Below, in pieces: positions 50,362 through 61,944 of a stretch of 64,000 nucleotides of DNA. The stretch is from assembly GCA_016584495.1 (NCBI GenBank), contig WAID01000013.1:1426001-1490000 (forward strand), read 5' to 3'. Each line of letters starts with the position of its first letter. The first letter of the stretch is position 1. The DNA is from Celoporthe dispersa. Taxonomy: Eukaryota > Ascomycota > Sordariomycetes > Diaporthales > Cryphonectriaceae. The notes beneath the pieces are model-generated. The model was given only the letters and a program-made list of their open reading frames with translations. It searched no databases and was not told the DNA's origin. Position numbers and translations under genes: made by a program.

Positions 50362-51311
50362 TGTGGATGAATACGACTTGGTTCCGACTGGCAGCTTAAC
50401 AAGTATCAAGTATCGTATGACGGGTCCCTGACGAAACCTCGTCGTTCTCAAGAAAGACGAGGGCCACGACGACAACGACGACGACAGCAACAACAGGGGC
50501 TACAGGGTCATTAAAGAGTAAGAGGAAGCGAGTCATCCCTCTCCAGGCTCTCCTTCCTGGACATTACTTATGTATATGCATCTTATCACCCTCGACGATC
50601 GGCCAAACCCTCGGCCGAGGCACACGACTTACCCCCGCGCTCAGGACCCCCAGATTTTTTGAGAGAAACGACTTACCAACAAGAATCATGGCACGATGGG
50701 GGTGTTGGGGGTTTGTGGGGGGGGAGGGGAGGGGAGGACCCCCAGGCTGTGGGTTTGGGCGCGGGCAAAAGTGATTGGACAGGCGTACGTAGGTCTTGTC
50801 CGACTCCTCATGGCATTATCCACCTCAAATGAGACGAGCCGGGTAATAAAGCCGCCCAAGCAGGATGGCTAAGCCGTTGGTCAGTGGTTGGTCACATGAG
50901 TAGCTGACAGTAATAGTTCAGGGGAGTACGACCATGTAACCTCCTTGCCTCCTCAGCAGCTCATGTGATGGTGGTGGGCCCTTATTGTGCTGGCCCTACC
51001 TACTAGCCGTGTTTCCCCCCGGACTCCCCCAGATTCTTTACCCCGGACGCTGCTGGCTGACTCGTGCGAACTTGTTGGTGTGGTGCCCGGGTATTTGTTT
51101 TATTCTGCTTGAGGATCTCGGGAGTCCGCTCGGGTCAACGGCCGCCGATGTCGTGTGGGTTCCGGCTAAAACGGTTGTCTTGGGCAGACGTATTTATTCC
51201 CATGGAGACGTGTTGGGCAGAGATAGGTGAGGCGAAGAGCTGTGAAGGGTTTCTCTCTCCCCCGGGAAGAATCATCAGCCTCAGGAAGAAGGACTTGCTG
51301 TATATTCAAAC
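50362..51311. promoter_or_regulatory. Shared divergent promoter region
   Basis: A 950-base gap between the start codons of the MFS transporter (left) and the Gfo/Idh/MocA oxidoreductase (right). No gene is supported. A G-rich tract lies at about 50697-50735. The arrangement allows co-regulation of transporter and enzyme, but no shared operator was recognised. Confidence 0.4.
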
Positions 51312-52728
51312 ATGAGCGGGCAAGCAAAGAAGCGCTACGCCGTCGTGGGCACCGGTGGCCGGTCAGGGTTCTACTACACGGCCATCGCCAAGGACTATGG
51401 CAACACCTCTGAGATTGTTGCCCTCTGTGATACCAACCAGACGCGGATGAACCATGTCAACAGCAAGCTCGAGTCCCTGGGCCACGGCCGCGTGCCGACA
51501 TATCTGGCGGCCGACTTCGACAAGATGATCGCAGACCACAAGCCGGACGAGGTGATCATCACCACGGGGCCGGACAGGACGCATAATCTCTATATCGTCC
51601 GCGCCATGGAGCTTGGCTGCAACGTGATCACCGAGAAGCCGAGTCAGTGCTCTGCGGACTTGCGAGACCAGATGATCCTTTTTTGTTTTGGTCTTTCTTT
51701 TTCGATTTCTTTTTCCATGAACCTGACTGACCTTGTGTGTGTGTGTGTGTACACCAGTGACCATCGACGCACCGCGCTGCAAGGAGATCCTGCGAGCAGT
51801 GGACCGCACGGGACAGAACGTGCGTGTGACATTCAACTACCGCTACGCGCCGCACAACACCAAGATCTTCGAGATCATCCGGTCGGGCGCCATCGGCAAG
51901 GTGACGAGCGTGCACTTTGAGTGGATGCTCAACACGTCACACGGGGCCGACTACTTCCGGCGGTGGCACCGTGACAAGCGCAACAGCGGCGGCCTGCTGG
52001 TGCACAAGAGCACGCACCACTTCGACCTGGTCAACTTCTGGCTGCAGACGCGGCCGCAGACGGTGTATGCCCAGGGCGATCTCAGGTTCTACGGCAGGGA
52101 GAACGCCGAGCAGCGCGGGGTGACCCAGTTCTACACGCGGGCCCACGGCAGCAAGGCGGCCGAGGCAGACCCGTTCGCGCTGCACATGGAGGGCAACGCG
52201 AACCTGAAGGCCATGTACCTGGACGCGGAGCACGAGGACTCGTACTATCGCGACCAGAGCGTGTTCAGCGACGGCATCAGCATCGAGGACACTATGAACC
52301 TGCTGGTGCGGTACAAGAACGGCGCCGTCATGACGTACTCGCTGACGGCGTATGCGCCCTGGGAAGGGTTCCGGGTCAGCTTCAACGGCACAGGCGGGCG
52401 TCTCGAGGCGGAGGTTGTCGAGAATAGCTACGTCAACTCGGGCGGCGACCAGTCGCTCGAGGGGTCTATGGAGAGGAGGAGCATCCTGCTGCGGCCCCTG
52501 TTCGAGAAGCCGAGGGAGGTCGAGATCGAGGAGAGCCAGGGCGCACACGGGGGCGGCGACGCCATCCTGCTGCAGGATCTGTTTGGCGAGCCTGTGTCGG
52601 ATGAGTACCGCAGGGCGGCGAGCCACATCGACGGAGCTGCCTCGATCCTGACTGGCATCGCAGCGAACCGGTCCATCTCGACGGGCCAGGTTGTCAATGT
52701 CGACGATATATTGACGCTGCCAGAGTGA
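51312..52728 (+). CDS. Gfo/Idh/MocA-family NAD(P)-dependent oxidoreductase
   Basis: Two exons, 51312-51642 and 51758-52728, give 433 aa. The 115-nt intron begins GTCAGT, ends in a GT repeat then ACACCAG, and splits the Met codon of EKPM. The N-terminal Rossmann fold is clear: KKRYAVVGTGGRSGFYYTAI, acid-ended second strand VALCDTNQ, then MIADHKPDEVIITTGPDRTH. The family signature EKP (catalytic Lys) is at about 107-109. The C-terminal alpha/beta domain contains VRVTFNYRYAPHNTKIFEII, GGLLVHKSTHHFDLVNFWL (conserved Asp and His) and GTGGRLEAEVVENSYV. Such enzymes oxidise or reduce sugars, inositols or other polyols. The length is near the upper end for the family. Context with the divergent transporter suggests uptake and oxidation of one compound. 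Confidence 0.9.
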
Positions 52729-54000
52729 TGGTGGCGGCGATGATCAAGGATCATGTGACGAAGGTGATAATGAAGACGAGATAGAGGGGTATAGAATTCT
52801 AGAAACACACAGGTTATGGACTGTCCCTTTATGTTAGATCCAGGAGAGGTAGAGAATACACACATGTACGAGCACACAGAGTCTCCTGACCTCTGACTGA
52901 CTGGGCCGATAAGACTGAAAGCTTTACACGGTGGACACACACCTAAAAGCCGTTGCTGTAGCTACAACGATCAGGCCTTCGAAGGTGGGCTCACCATCAC
53001 TGGCAATAGAGAGGTATAATGGCTTGCTGTTGCTGTCGTTCTTGATCTAAAGTCCTCTAATGTTAGCTGGCCCCAAGAAATTCCCTTTTGCAAGCACTGC
53101 TGACCCTGCTCAGTGCTCCTTCCGGCGCCCACAACTTACAGGATATCCGCTCGAGACCCAGATTGCGTGGGCAGGAGGGAGCAAGCAGCAGGGGCGACAG
53201 TGCCTACAGGGGACTTCCTCAGGGCTGGCCAGCAATAGCTCACTCTCCCTCGTTATCAACATCAACAACAATTATCTCGCTCGTTTCCTGGACCTGGTGA
53301 TCCCATGTTCAATTGCTAGAGCACAGCCCTAGGAGAAATCTAATCATAGTTTGCTGGGTACTGGGGGTCCTGGGGAGCAGAGATCTTGGGCGAGACTAGT
53401 GGTCGATCCAGGTATGCAGTGAAATTGCAGGCCTGGGCCGCTGCTGAACCACTGCTGGGGGCCTGCTGGGGCACCGCTAGAATGCTACTACAGGGGGTTC
53501 ATACAGCATGCATTATGTATGTCATAGCGGTGATGGGCACTAAACAACCCCCCCCCCCTGTACCATGGTTGCTTTGCTGGAAGGGTAATAAGGTGGAAAT
53601 GACCGTCCAACTTAATCGCCGCATCCATCCAAGCTCCAATTCCACTTCCATCCACTGCACGCACCTACACGCACGAATATGCTGTGGAACAAGCCGAGTC
53701 GTGCCGTCGGGCCAAGGTAGTCGGCCAAAGACAGGCCAAACACGGTCGCATAAGCCCCGTCAACCATAGCTGAGCGCTGGTCGTCGCCGTCGTCATCGTG
53801 CGTGCCGGGCGTGTCCTTCAGGGCTTACTTCAGTGCTCGTCGGACTGCTTCAAATTCTCTTCGTTTCCCTTTCCTTTTGGGCGATTTGTCGCTGACATGA
53901 CTTGACCTACACACTCACCCACGGTGACTGGCTGCAGACCCTGCTGCTGTAATTTTGGCCCGGCTCGAGCTGACATCTTCACCCAAAACCTGCACGCATC
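52729..54000. other. Intergenic region
   Basis: No gene is supported over 1.3 kb. A C run lies near 53550-53559. The right end is the promoter of the ligase gene. Confidence 0.45.
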
Positions 54001-56017
54001 ATGTCCGGGGAGCAGAACGTAAGCCTCGCTTACAGTGGCCACCCACCTGGCCAGTATCCTCAAACCAGCGTCTTTGACTTTGTGTTTGGAAACCCTTTCT
54101 CCCAGGGAGGCGATCATGTTCCTCCTTCTCAGGTGCTACCACGAGTAGATGATGCGCAGCCCATCTTTGTTGACAACAAGACCAGTTAAGAAACCTCTCT
54201 TCCTCTCCCATCCTGACAGAACTATTGAAAAGAAAAGAAGAAAACAAATACTAACACCGTCTGAACTAGATCGACCCATCAGCTTTGGGCGGGCGAGGAG
54301 AGACGCGCTCACCGTTGCTGCGAACCTCCGCCTCCTGGGCCTGGATCCTAACGATGTGCAGGCCCTCCCGCCGACGCCGACATGTAAGCGCCCCGAGCTG
54401 GCGCCTGTAGTGATCGTCCAGCTGCCCAACTGCCTACCATTCGTCCCTATCGTCTTTGGCGTCTTCGCCTCTGGGCTCACGGCCTCGCTCGTCTCTCCCG
54501 CACTGACAGCCAGTGAGCTCGGCTGGATCCTGCAGAATGCAAGGCCGCGGGCCATCGTCACGGCCGAGACCTGTCTCGATGCCATGCAGGAGGCGCTCCA
54601 GTCACAACAGGACAGGGACTACTTCTCCCAGATCCCCGTCTTCACTGTGGATGTCGCCGCGGAGCGGTACCCCTTCTCAGCGAGCTCAAGTACCGGCCCG
54701 GGTCCGGCCGCCCAGCAGAGGGACTGGACCTGCCTCCTCGCCGCGCCCGCCTTCCCCGCCGAGCCGTACCGCATGTCTGCCCGCGAGAGCGCCAACCGGA
54801 CAGCCGTCATCTTGTGGTCGTCTGGGACATCCGGCCGATCCAAGGGCGTCCTGCACTCCCACAGCGCCCTGGTCTTCGCCACCGTCTCCCTCTGGTACGA
54901 CGCCGACATCCACAGACCGGGCCTGCGGCAGCGCTGGCTCGGCTACGTCCCCTTCTACCACGTCTTCGGCCTGTGCAACATCTTCATCCTGACGCCCTGC
55001 GTCGGCGCGACCACCTACGTCATGCAATCCTTCAGCCTCGAGGAGGCCTGCGCCTCGATCCCCGCGCGGCAGATCACATACCTCCACATGGCGCCCCCCG
55101 TCGCCGTCATGCTGGCCAAGGCAGCCGTCGTGGACAGGTACGCCCGGGACGGCGGGTTCAGGAGCATCGTGGCGGCGGTCACGGGCGGGGCGCCGCTGGG
55201 CCACGAGGTGGTCGTCGAGGTCCACAGGCGGCTGGGCTTCCGGGTGCGCATGGGCTACGGGCTGAGCGAGACCTGCAACACGTCCCTGCAGAGGGGCCTG
55301 ACCGCGGCAGACATGCGCGACGACGCCGGCGACAGCGGCTCTCCGCACTGGGGGGTCGAGCTGATGATCGCAGCCGCCGAGCAGGACTTCAGGGCCGGCA
55401 CGACGACCAGGGCGGAGAGGCCCAACGTGCCTGGTGAGATCCTGATCAGGTCCCCGGCCCTGCTGACCGCCTACCTGCCCATCGGCGGCCTCGGCAGTAA
55501 TAAGGAAAACACGCCGGACATGTCCATCACGACAGAGGCCCTGACGCCAGACGGCTGGTTCCGGACGGGTGACGTGGGCTACCTGGACGAGAAGGGCCAC
55601 ATCCGGATCACCGACCGCCTCAAGGAGCTCATCAAGGTCCGCGCCTACCAGGTCGCCCCGGCAGAGCTGGAGGCCGTCCTGTGCAGCAGCCCGCTGGTGG
55701 CGGACGCCGGCGTGATCGGTATCCATGATAATGACGAGGCGACCGAGTGGCCGCGGGCCTTTGTGGTCCCGCGGCGCGTCGAGCTGGTCCAGCGCCGGGA
55801 CAGAAAGGCGCTGGAGGAGCTGGCCGCCGTGATCAAGGCGCTGGTGGAGGAGAAGACGGCGCGGTACAAGTGGCTGCGGGGCGGGATTGTCTTTGTGGAG
55901 GCGATCCCGAAGTCGCCGAGCGGTAAGATCCTGAGGCGGGTGATGAAGGATGGGGGCGTCGAGGGGGGCATCGAGGTAGCTGTGTACGAGAGGAGGAGGA
56001 GGGACTCGAAGCTGTGA
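54001..56017 (+). CDS. Acyl-CoA synthetase / 4-coumarate-CoA ligase-like enzyme with PTS1
   Basis: Two exons, 54001-54184 and 54270-56017, with an 85-nt intron (branch CTAAC near 54251), give 643 aa. The enzyme activates a carboxylic acid with ATP to an acyl-adenylate and then a CoA thioester. Motifs: P-loop ILWSSGTSGRSKGVLHSHS at about 245-260, YVPFYHVFGL, the GYGLSETCN adenine motif, GWFRTGDVGYLDEKGHIRIT (catalytic Asp), DRLKELIKVRAYQVAPAELE hinge, and IPKSPSGKILRR with the catalytic Lys. The C-terminus is exactly SKL, a canonical type 1 peroxisomal targeting signal, so the enzyme should be in the peroxisome matrix. Fungal relatives act on aromatic or fatty acids. The protein is somewhat longer than plant 4CL because of N-terminal and mid-protein insertions. 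Confidence 0.93.
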
Positions 56018-57144
56018 TGGAGCTGCTCTGATATCCATTTTAGAGGGATCTGGGTTGATGGTGGTATATATAGCAAGTTTAATCCCAAAGTATCTTCTTT
56101 TCTTTTCTTCTTTTCTTCTTGTTTCTTCTTCTTCTTCTTCTTTCTTTTATTTCTTTTTTCCTTCGTTTTCTTTTCATATACGTGTACACAAAACAAGTGG
56201 CAGGCCACCAAGCTACGAATAGACCACACATCTCAGCTGTAGGACATTATCATTGACCTACATGGCAACACAAAGATGTCGTACCATTATACACTGAATT
56301 CATACTTATGCAGGCCGATACTCATCCACAGGCGGTGTCAATAATCCAGTATCATTAATTACATCACAGAGTAAGCACTGTGGTACACTCACAATAAACG
56401 GAGGGAGCCCAGGTCCTCCTCCAAAGGGCCAGCCACACCTCAACAAACCCACCCAGGCACCCCCGAACAGCCACACAGCCCGACCCCTAATGTAGAAATC
56501 CTCAAAGATGCACCCCCTCCATTCGCCATGCCTCTTTTGGAGAGTGATGGTGCAGCCTGGTCCAGGCAGGCCCGGTGAGGCCAACAAACCCGGCCCGGTG
56601 GCGACCGTTCCCTCGTTCCCGCGAGAAATGACAGAGAGCAAAAGAAAAGAAAGAGAAAAAGAGGTCATCAGGACAGGCCGCTACGTGGCTGGCAAGGCCC
56701 AATAAGACGGGCCTTGTGGAGAAGAACTCTCTTTTCCTCGTCCGTCATTCGGGAATGAATTATCGTTGACGCGCGCGGACACGTCCGGAGGATCCGGGGT
56801 TCGCTGTGGCTTGGAGGAGGATTGCGGTGCCGAGGGAGGCAAAAGAAAAGGATAGGAAAGAAAAAGGAAGAGAAAAAAAAGACTTGCTGGAGCCTGGATG
56901 GAAGGTAATTTTTTTCTCTTTCTTTTGGCGATTGTATTCAGAAATCTATTTTAAGAGCTGAATCCCCTCGTCTGCTTCAGGATTACAACATCCACATTCA
57001 TCGTTGTGGATTGCATCACCGCCACCACCATCACCACCACCCACCACCTCCAAACGAAATACCAAGCCTCAGCTGGGCACCGAGTAATACACTCGTCAAA
57101 CACCTCCTGTACAAAGCCCTCAGTCAACCCAGACACACTTCAAA
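56018..57144. other. Intergenic region
   Basis: No gene is supported. A long TTC/TTTC-rich tract lies at about 56095-56175. A CAC/CAT-rich run lies near 57017-57045 just before the next ATG. Confidence 0.45.
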
Positions 57145-57747
57145 ATGCTCTTCGCCTCCCTATTCGGCACGACCCGCCACCTCCCAACCAAAGTAACCCG
57201 CACCACCATCGGCCCAGACGGAACAACATACGAGGTAACCCTCATCCGCTGGTCCGAGTTCGTCAAAGGCACCCGGTTCGATGTCGACGCCGAGGTGTAC
57301 CTCGACTTTGACGACTGCGAAGCTTGCGAGGGCGGGGAGGAAGGGGAGGGAGAAGACTGGGACGCGGAGGACTGGGACGAGGATGCCGCGGACTGGGTGG
57401 AGCCGCTTGTGTCGGCGGGCCGGACGGTCGGGACGGGCGTGGAGGAGACGCCGATGAGGGTTGTGGAGGACCTGTGGTGGAGGACGGAGGAGCGGAGGGG
57501 GACGTGGATGTGTGGAGGACGAGGTTGGGGTAGGAGTAGGGGCAGGACTGGGCAACACACACCAAACAGGACACTGCGGTCTTCCTTTCTTCTTCTTCCT
57601 TTTCTTCTTTTTTCTTCTTCTCTCACCTTATCTGGTATGGAAAGGACTCCCTTTCTTTGCTCGACTTTTTGGACATATTACTTTCTTTCTCCCAAGAGAC
57701 AAAAATACTCAGTATATAAGCTCTTCACCACTTTCTGGAGTAGGTGA
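57145..57747 (+). CDS. Small acidic hypothetical protein
   Basis: A 200-aa frame starting in a good fungal context (CAAAATGC). The first 75 or so residues look coding: MLFASLFGTTRHLPTKVTRT, then a VTLIRWSEFVKGTRFDVDAE segment with beta-strand character. A strongly acidic, Trp-containing run follows (DWDAEDWDEDAADWVEPL). The last third is low-quality (Ser/Leu/Phe runs from a T/C tract), so the true end or a splice may lie earlier. No family is recognised. As called it overlaps the 3' end of the convergent TPR gene by 39 bases. Confidence 0.45.
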   Translation: MLFASLFGTTRHLPTKVTRTTIGPDGTTYEVTLIRWSEFVKGTRFDVDAEVYLDFDDCEACEGGEEGEGEDWDAEDWDEDAADWVEPLVSAGRTVGTGVEETPMRVVEDLWWRTEERRGTWMCGGRGWGRSRGRTGQHTPNRTLRSSFLLLPFLLFSSSLTLSGMERTPFLCSTFWTYYFLSPKRQKYSVYKLFTTFWSR

Positions 57748-59501
57748 TCGATGGTTATAAGGTTTTAGCCGGCAGAAACATGAAGACCTGATTGGCACAT
57801 CGGCCACTTCCAGCGCCTCGTCCAGCTTCAGTGCCAGATCCCTTGCTTCCTCTGTCCGCCCTGTCCTCACCAGGCACTCGTGGTATCCCTCCAGGGCCCA
57901 CACGTTGTTCGGGTGCTGGTGCGACCTCGGGATCGTCGAATCAAGCCCCAGGTCAGCCTTGTACTGAGCCATCGCCAGCTCGACCGAGCCCTGCTCCAGC
58001 AGCAGCGCCCCGAGCGCGTGCCGCACTGGCTGCATGAAGCCCCACGGCTCGTCATATGGCAAGGCGTCATGATGACTTACGGCGAGCCGCAGCAGCCTGA
58101 ACGCCTCGGTGGTGTCGCCAGAGCGGTACTTGATCTCCCCGGCCAGCATGAAGCTGGCGACCCTGAGTATGTCGGTGCACTTGTTATTGAAGATGATGCG
58201 CGATGTGGGCACCCGCTTCTCGGCCGCGCTGAACTTGTCCCGTTCCTCCTTCGCCTCGTCGACCCGGCCGAGGGCGGCATACGCCAGCGCCCTGGCGTAG
58301 TGCAGGACCGCTATCGTGTTGCATAAGAGCTCCTTGTCCTTGGGGACGGGGATGGCGAGGATGGCGTCCCAGAGGCCGAAGCGGACATAGACGTGAAACC
58401 TCGTCGACAGGAAGCCCTCGAGCCAGTCTGCCATGGGAGGCGACCTGACGTGGAGCAGGTCGGTTGATATGATGGACTCGAGCTGTAGGGCTGAGTTGAT
58501 GGCGAGCCGGGACTTCCCGCAGAGCATGGCGGCGTAGACGAGGAAGTGATGGTTATGGCAGCGGTACAGCGTGTAGAAGTTCATGGTGCCGGCGGCCGCC
58601 ACGTACGTCCTATCGGCATGGACGGCGGCCAGATTCGCATTGATGGCCTGCTTGTAGCGCCCGCACAGCACGTCAATGTGGGAGGACATGTGGACTAGAT
58701 GGCCCGCGTCGGGGGCGAGTGTGCGCAGGGTGTCGGCGGCGTGGCGGGCCTCCTCGGGACTGGAGCTCATCTCCACGAGGTGTACTACGAGGTGCAGCAG
58801 GCCTGGGTGACGGTTGCCCCCTGGCTTCAGCAGGGCCAGGTCGAGAGCTGATTTTGCCTCCAGCGCGTGGCTTCCCTTCCCAGGCTGCCTCCCCTCGTAG
58901 TCCCACAGCATCCACGGCGTCAGGTTCATCAGGGCGTCGACAAGAGGGCGACAACGTCGAGGTCGTTGCGAAACTTCTGGTACACGAGACGCATCTGGCG
59001 GGCATACTCACTGTTCCAGGCGGCCCACGGGGGTGGTGAGTCGTTGTTGAGGCTGGCTGGCAGCGTGGAGAGAGGGTAACGGTGCTGGATGGCGTTGATG
59101 AGCGCCACCTCGGCCGGCGTCGCTCTCGATGCCTCTGCCGTGGCGCACTCCTGAGCCTGCCTGGCAGCCGAGTAACCCCTTGTGATGATGGAACCCAGCT
59201 CGTCTCCGTCGAAGGAGCCCCACGGCTTGTTGTAGTTGGGCCCCAGAGCATACGCGATGCCCCAGTAGGCCATGGCAAACTCCCGGTCCAGGGCCACAGC
59301 CTTCTCGAAGCATGCCACGGCCTCTTGGTGGTTGAAGGCATAGCTCCAGATCAGCCCACGGTTGAACCATCCCAGCGCCACCTTGCAGCTGGTGGTTGCC
59401 GCCCGAGAGTAGGAGCCCAGGTTGAAATACGACGACGGGTGAGCGTCTGCCAGGGCCGGCGGTCGCTCCTGTAGCCAGAACGCCTCAGCAGATGAGGCCA
59501 T
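57709..59501 (-). CDS. Tetratricopeptide-repeat protein (one frame slip)
   Basis: About 597 aa once one missing base near 58942-58943 is allowed for. The 59501 frame (MASSAEAFWLQERPPALADA) stops early at 58929, and the conserved protein continues in another frame with ALMNLTPWMLWDYEGRQPGK. TPR-like helices: VALGWFNRGLIWSYAFNHQE, AVACFEKAVALDREFAMAYW, then HLVHMSSHIDVLCGRYKQAI, ARALAYAALGRVDEAKEERD and ALGALLLEQGSVELAMAQY. The C-terminus has the VADVPIRSSCFCR motif that I recall from fungal and bacterial relatives. TPR arrays bind other proteins. No enzymatic role is implied. The gene has no intron, and the start ATG is well placed. Confidence 0.85.
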
Positions 59502-59870
59502 GCTGAGTTGAGTCCCTGGAGTGTGTAAGTCGGTGGGTGACCAAAGCAGAGCGGGGTTTGCAGTTTCTAGGAACGATGAGAGAGAGGCCGGGGGGGGGGG
59601 CCTGCAGGAAGGGACGTGTTAAGGCTAGGGAGACCCTACCAGGCACTAGTAACTACTACGTACTGTAGGTGCAGCTGCCCTCTGGCGCCATGGCAGCGTA
59701 TGAGAAGGCGGCAAAGCATATTTCAGACTGCCAAACTGCCATATCGATGGTCTTATTTTTTTATTTTTTATCTTTATTTACAAAACAAATATGTCTTTAT
59801 TTTTATTTTTTTACTATTGTTCATCATGTCTAGTCCTCCTTAGGCCTCCTGTCTGTCTTTTTGGTATATA
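59502..59870. other. Short intergenic region
   Basis: 369 bases between two leftward genes. It contains a G run near 59591-59600 and a T/A-rich tract at about 59750-59815. No gene is supported. Confidence 0.5.
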
Positions 59871-60691
59871 CTACGCCATCCTGCTGATGTACTCGAACCG
59901 CTTCGGGAACCTCTCCACCAGTCGCTTCCGGTACACCACATCGTGACTCGGGCAGGAATACAGCGGCCCTTCCCTCGCGTCGCCCCAGATCTTGGCATCG
60001 CCGCCCTCGAAACAGACGCCCAGCTCCGCCCAGGTGCTCAGGAACTGCAGGACCCAGGGGTGGCCGTTCATGATCTCCCAGTTCTCGTCCAGGATGGACA
60101 TGAAGTACTGCATCCAGTCGTACAGGTTCTCGTTGCTCTTGGCCCCGTCAATGTCCGCGATGCTCGTCCAGTGGGCCAGCATCATGACCTCGCGCACGCT
60201 GCCCATGGACTCGACCATCTCCAGGAGCTCCCGCCGCCGCTGCTTCTTGTCCGCGTCGCTGTCGTCGGCCCGCTCGACGTCCTTGAACAGCACGCGCCGC
60301 ACCCGGCTCAGGCCCGCCGTGTCGAACTGCGACAGGTCGCGGTGCAGCCACAGCACGTCGCGGGCGGGGTGGAAGTAGAAGGCGCAGTGGTGGTCCTGGC
60401 GGTGCTGCAGGCGCGCATACGCCTGGAGCGTGTGGCCCCGAGACTCCCGGCACACGTGGAGGGCGACCGGGTGGGTGTACGGCCGGCACACGACGTCCTC
60501 GAGGCGTCGCAGCGTCGAGTTCCACACTGTGATCTTCTCACCACCGACCTGCCGGCTCGGCGTGATCCGCCGAGGCGTCTTGCTGCCGCGGCCACCAGCA
60601 CCGCCAGCACCAGGAGGCAGAAGCACCTCGATGAGGCGCGTGGCGGGCCATGTCGCGTCCCAGATCCTGAGCCGCAGCTCGGGCGGAAGAC
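59871..60691 (-). CDS. 2EXR-domain fungal protein (5' exon not placed)
   Basis: The visible exon encodes about 273 aa. It opens with LPPELRLRIWDATWPATRLI, the N-terminal half of the 2EXR domain found in large lineage-specific fungal families. HPVALHVCRESRGHTLQAYA follows, then CAFYFHPARDVLWLHRDLSQ, both diagnostic blocks. The C-terminal part is alpha/beta with many Trp (HPWVLQFLSTWAELGVCFEG). The function is unknown; the fold is F-box-associated-like in some members. A good acceptor (branch CTGAC, then GTGCAG) lies at 60692. An upstream exon must end after the first base of a codon. The frame starting at the ATG at 60905 does not join in frame, so the true first exon is unresolved. Confidence 0.75.
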
Positions 60692-61944
60692 CTGCACGCG
60701 GTGTGGTCAGTCTTCAGCGGGAGGTAAAGATGTGGTGGGGGGGGGCGGTGCTTACGCCCAAGGCCCCAGTCATGGGAAGCTGGTTGAGCCATGCCTTGGA
60801 TGTAAACCAGTCCTTTCTTAACGGTTTCACAGTCTCGTCATTCTCAAATCTCTCTGCGTGTGCGATGATGATGAGAGAAGAGAGGAATAAATCACCCGAC
60901 GGCATGTGTTTCCCCGCAATGTGAGCACGTCAGAACAGGAGCAGACAGATCAAGACGGGTCTCGGGCTTGACATGCCGCTCGGAACTGGGGTTGTATGCC
61001 GTCCTTGTCCACAGCCTGAACCTTGGCCCGCGATGCAGTGGACTGCGGGAGCAGGGTTAGGGACTTGCTGCCTGCTCTTCTGGTCAGCATCAACAACGAC
61101 AATCATTCCTTTTTTTTTTCTCTGTGGCCGGGGGGGACCAGCACGTTTGTGTTCAAGCTTCAAGTCGCCGTCGAGTCTACTTGCCACTTACCAAACAGAC
61201 TGCAGGACTGTCTCACCGAGCCTCCATCCTCAGCTTATCGACTCTTCAACATGTGCCGGTTATGCACTGGACAGGTTTCAGCCACTCGCCAACCACGTAG
61301 TGCATCAGCCTTTTATGGCCACCAGCACTCGGCCTGGCAGTGATCTCTCTCTCTTTCTCTCTCTCAATAAAATGAAAAATAAATAACAATAAGCATGCTC
61401 TTCTCGTTCGTATGAGAGGTATCGCTAGGAATTCCATTTCCAGACCGTCTCTCTCTGGCCATTGGCTGAGGTTGGCCTACGACCGAGCGCATCCTAACAA
61501 TCAAGAGGCGAGATCTGTATGCACGCCATGCAGAGGCTTAGTGATTGAGTAATTATTGTCTACACGGTATAATTACTTCGTTACTAACCCAGACACAAGT
61601 ATAGCATCGCGGACATAGCTATCCCATACATTCAAGAGGTCCACTTCGGCGCACGGAATGATGCCATTCCTCCTATGATTACACGTTCACCCCGCATACA
61701 CTTTACCCACTTCAGTCACAATAGCCACGCAGATTAATAGATAAGTACGACTTGACACTATGCAGGAGGCAGCAGGGGCAGCATCTAATCCTAGACCACG
61801 AGGATCTGAGTCCCTCGGAAGACGGTCAGATACAAGCTTGACCGCCGTCTCTGTCCTGGTGGCCAAGCACATGTTGAGGTTCTGAAGTCTCACCCCGCTG
61901 GATGTGCAAGGGGTTGGCTCCATGGCAGCCTTCACACACCCGGG
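60692..61944. other. Intergenic region including the unplaced 2EXR 5' exon
   Basis: The left 220 bases probably contain the intron and first exon of the 2EXR gene. The remainder is noncoding, with a CT repeat near 61343-61366, and includes the promoter of the glycoside hydrolase gene. Confidence 0.4.

Noticed and set aside
54686..56038. 450-codon minus-strand frame antisense to the CoA ligase
   Set aside because: Shadow frame with His/Arg/Gln/Gly-biased content, opposite a perfectly conserved enzyme.
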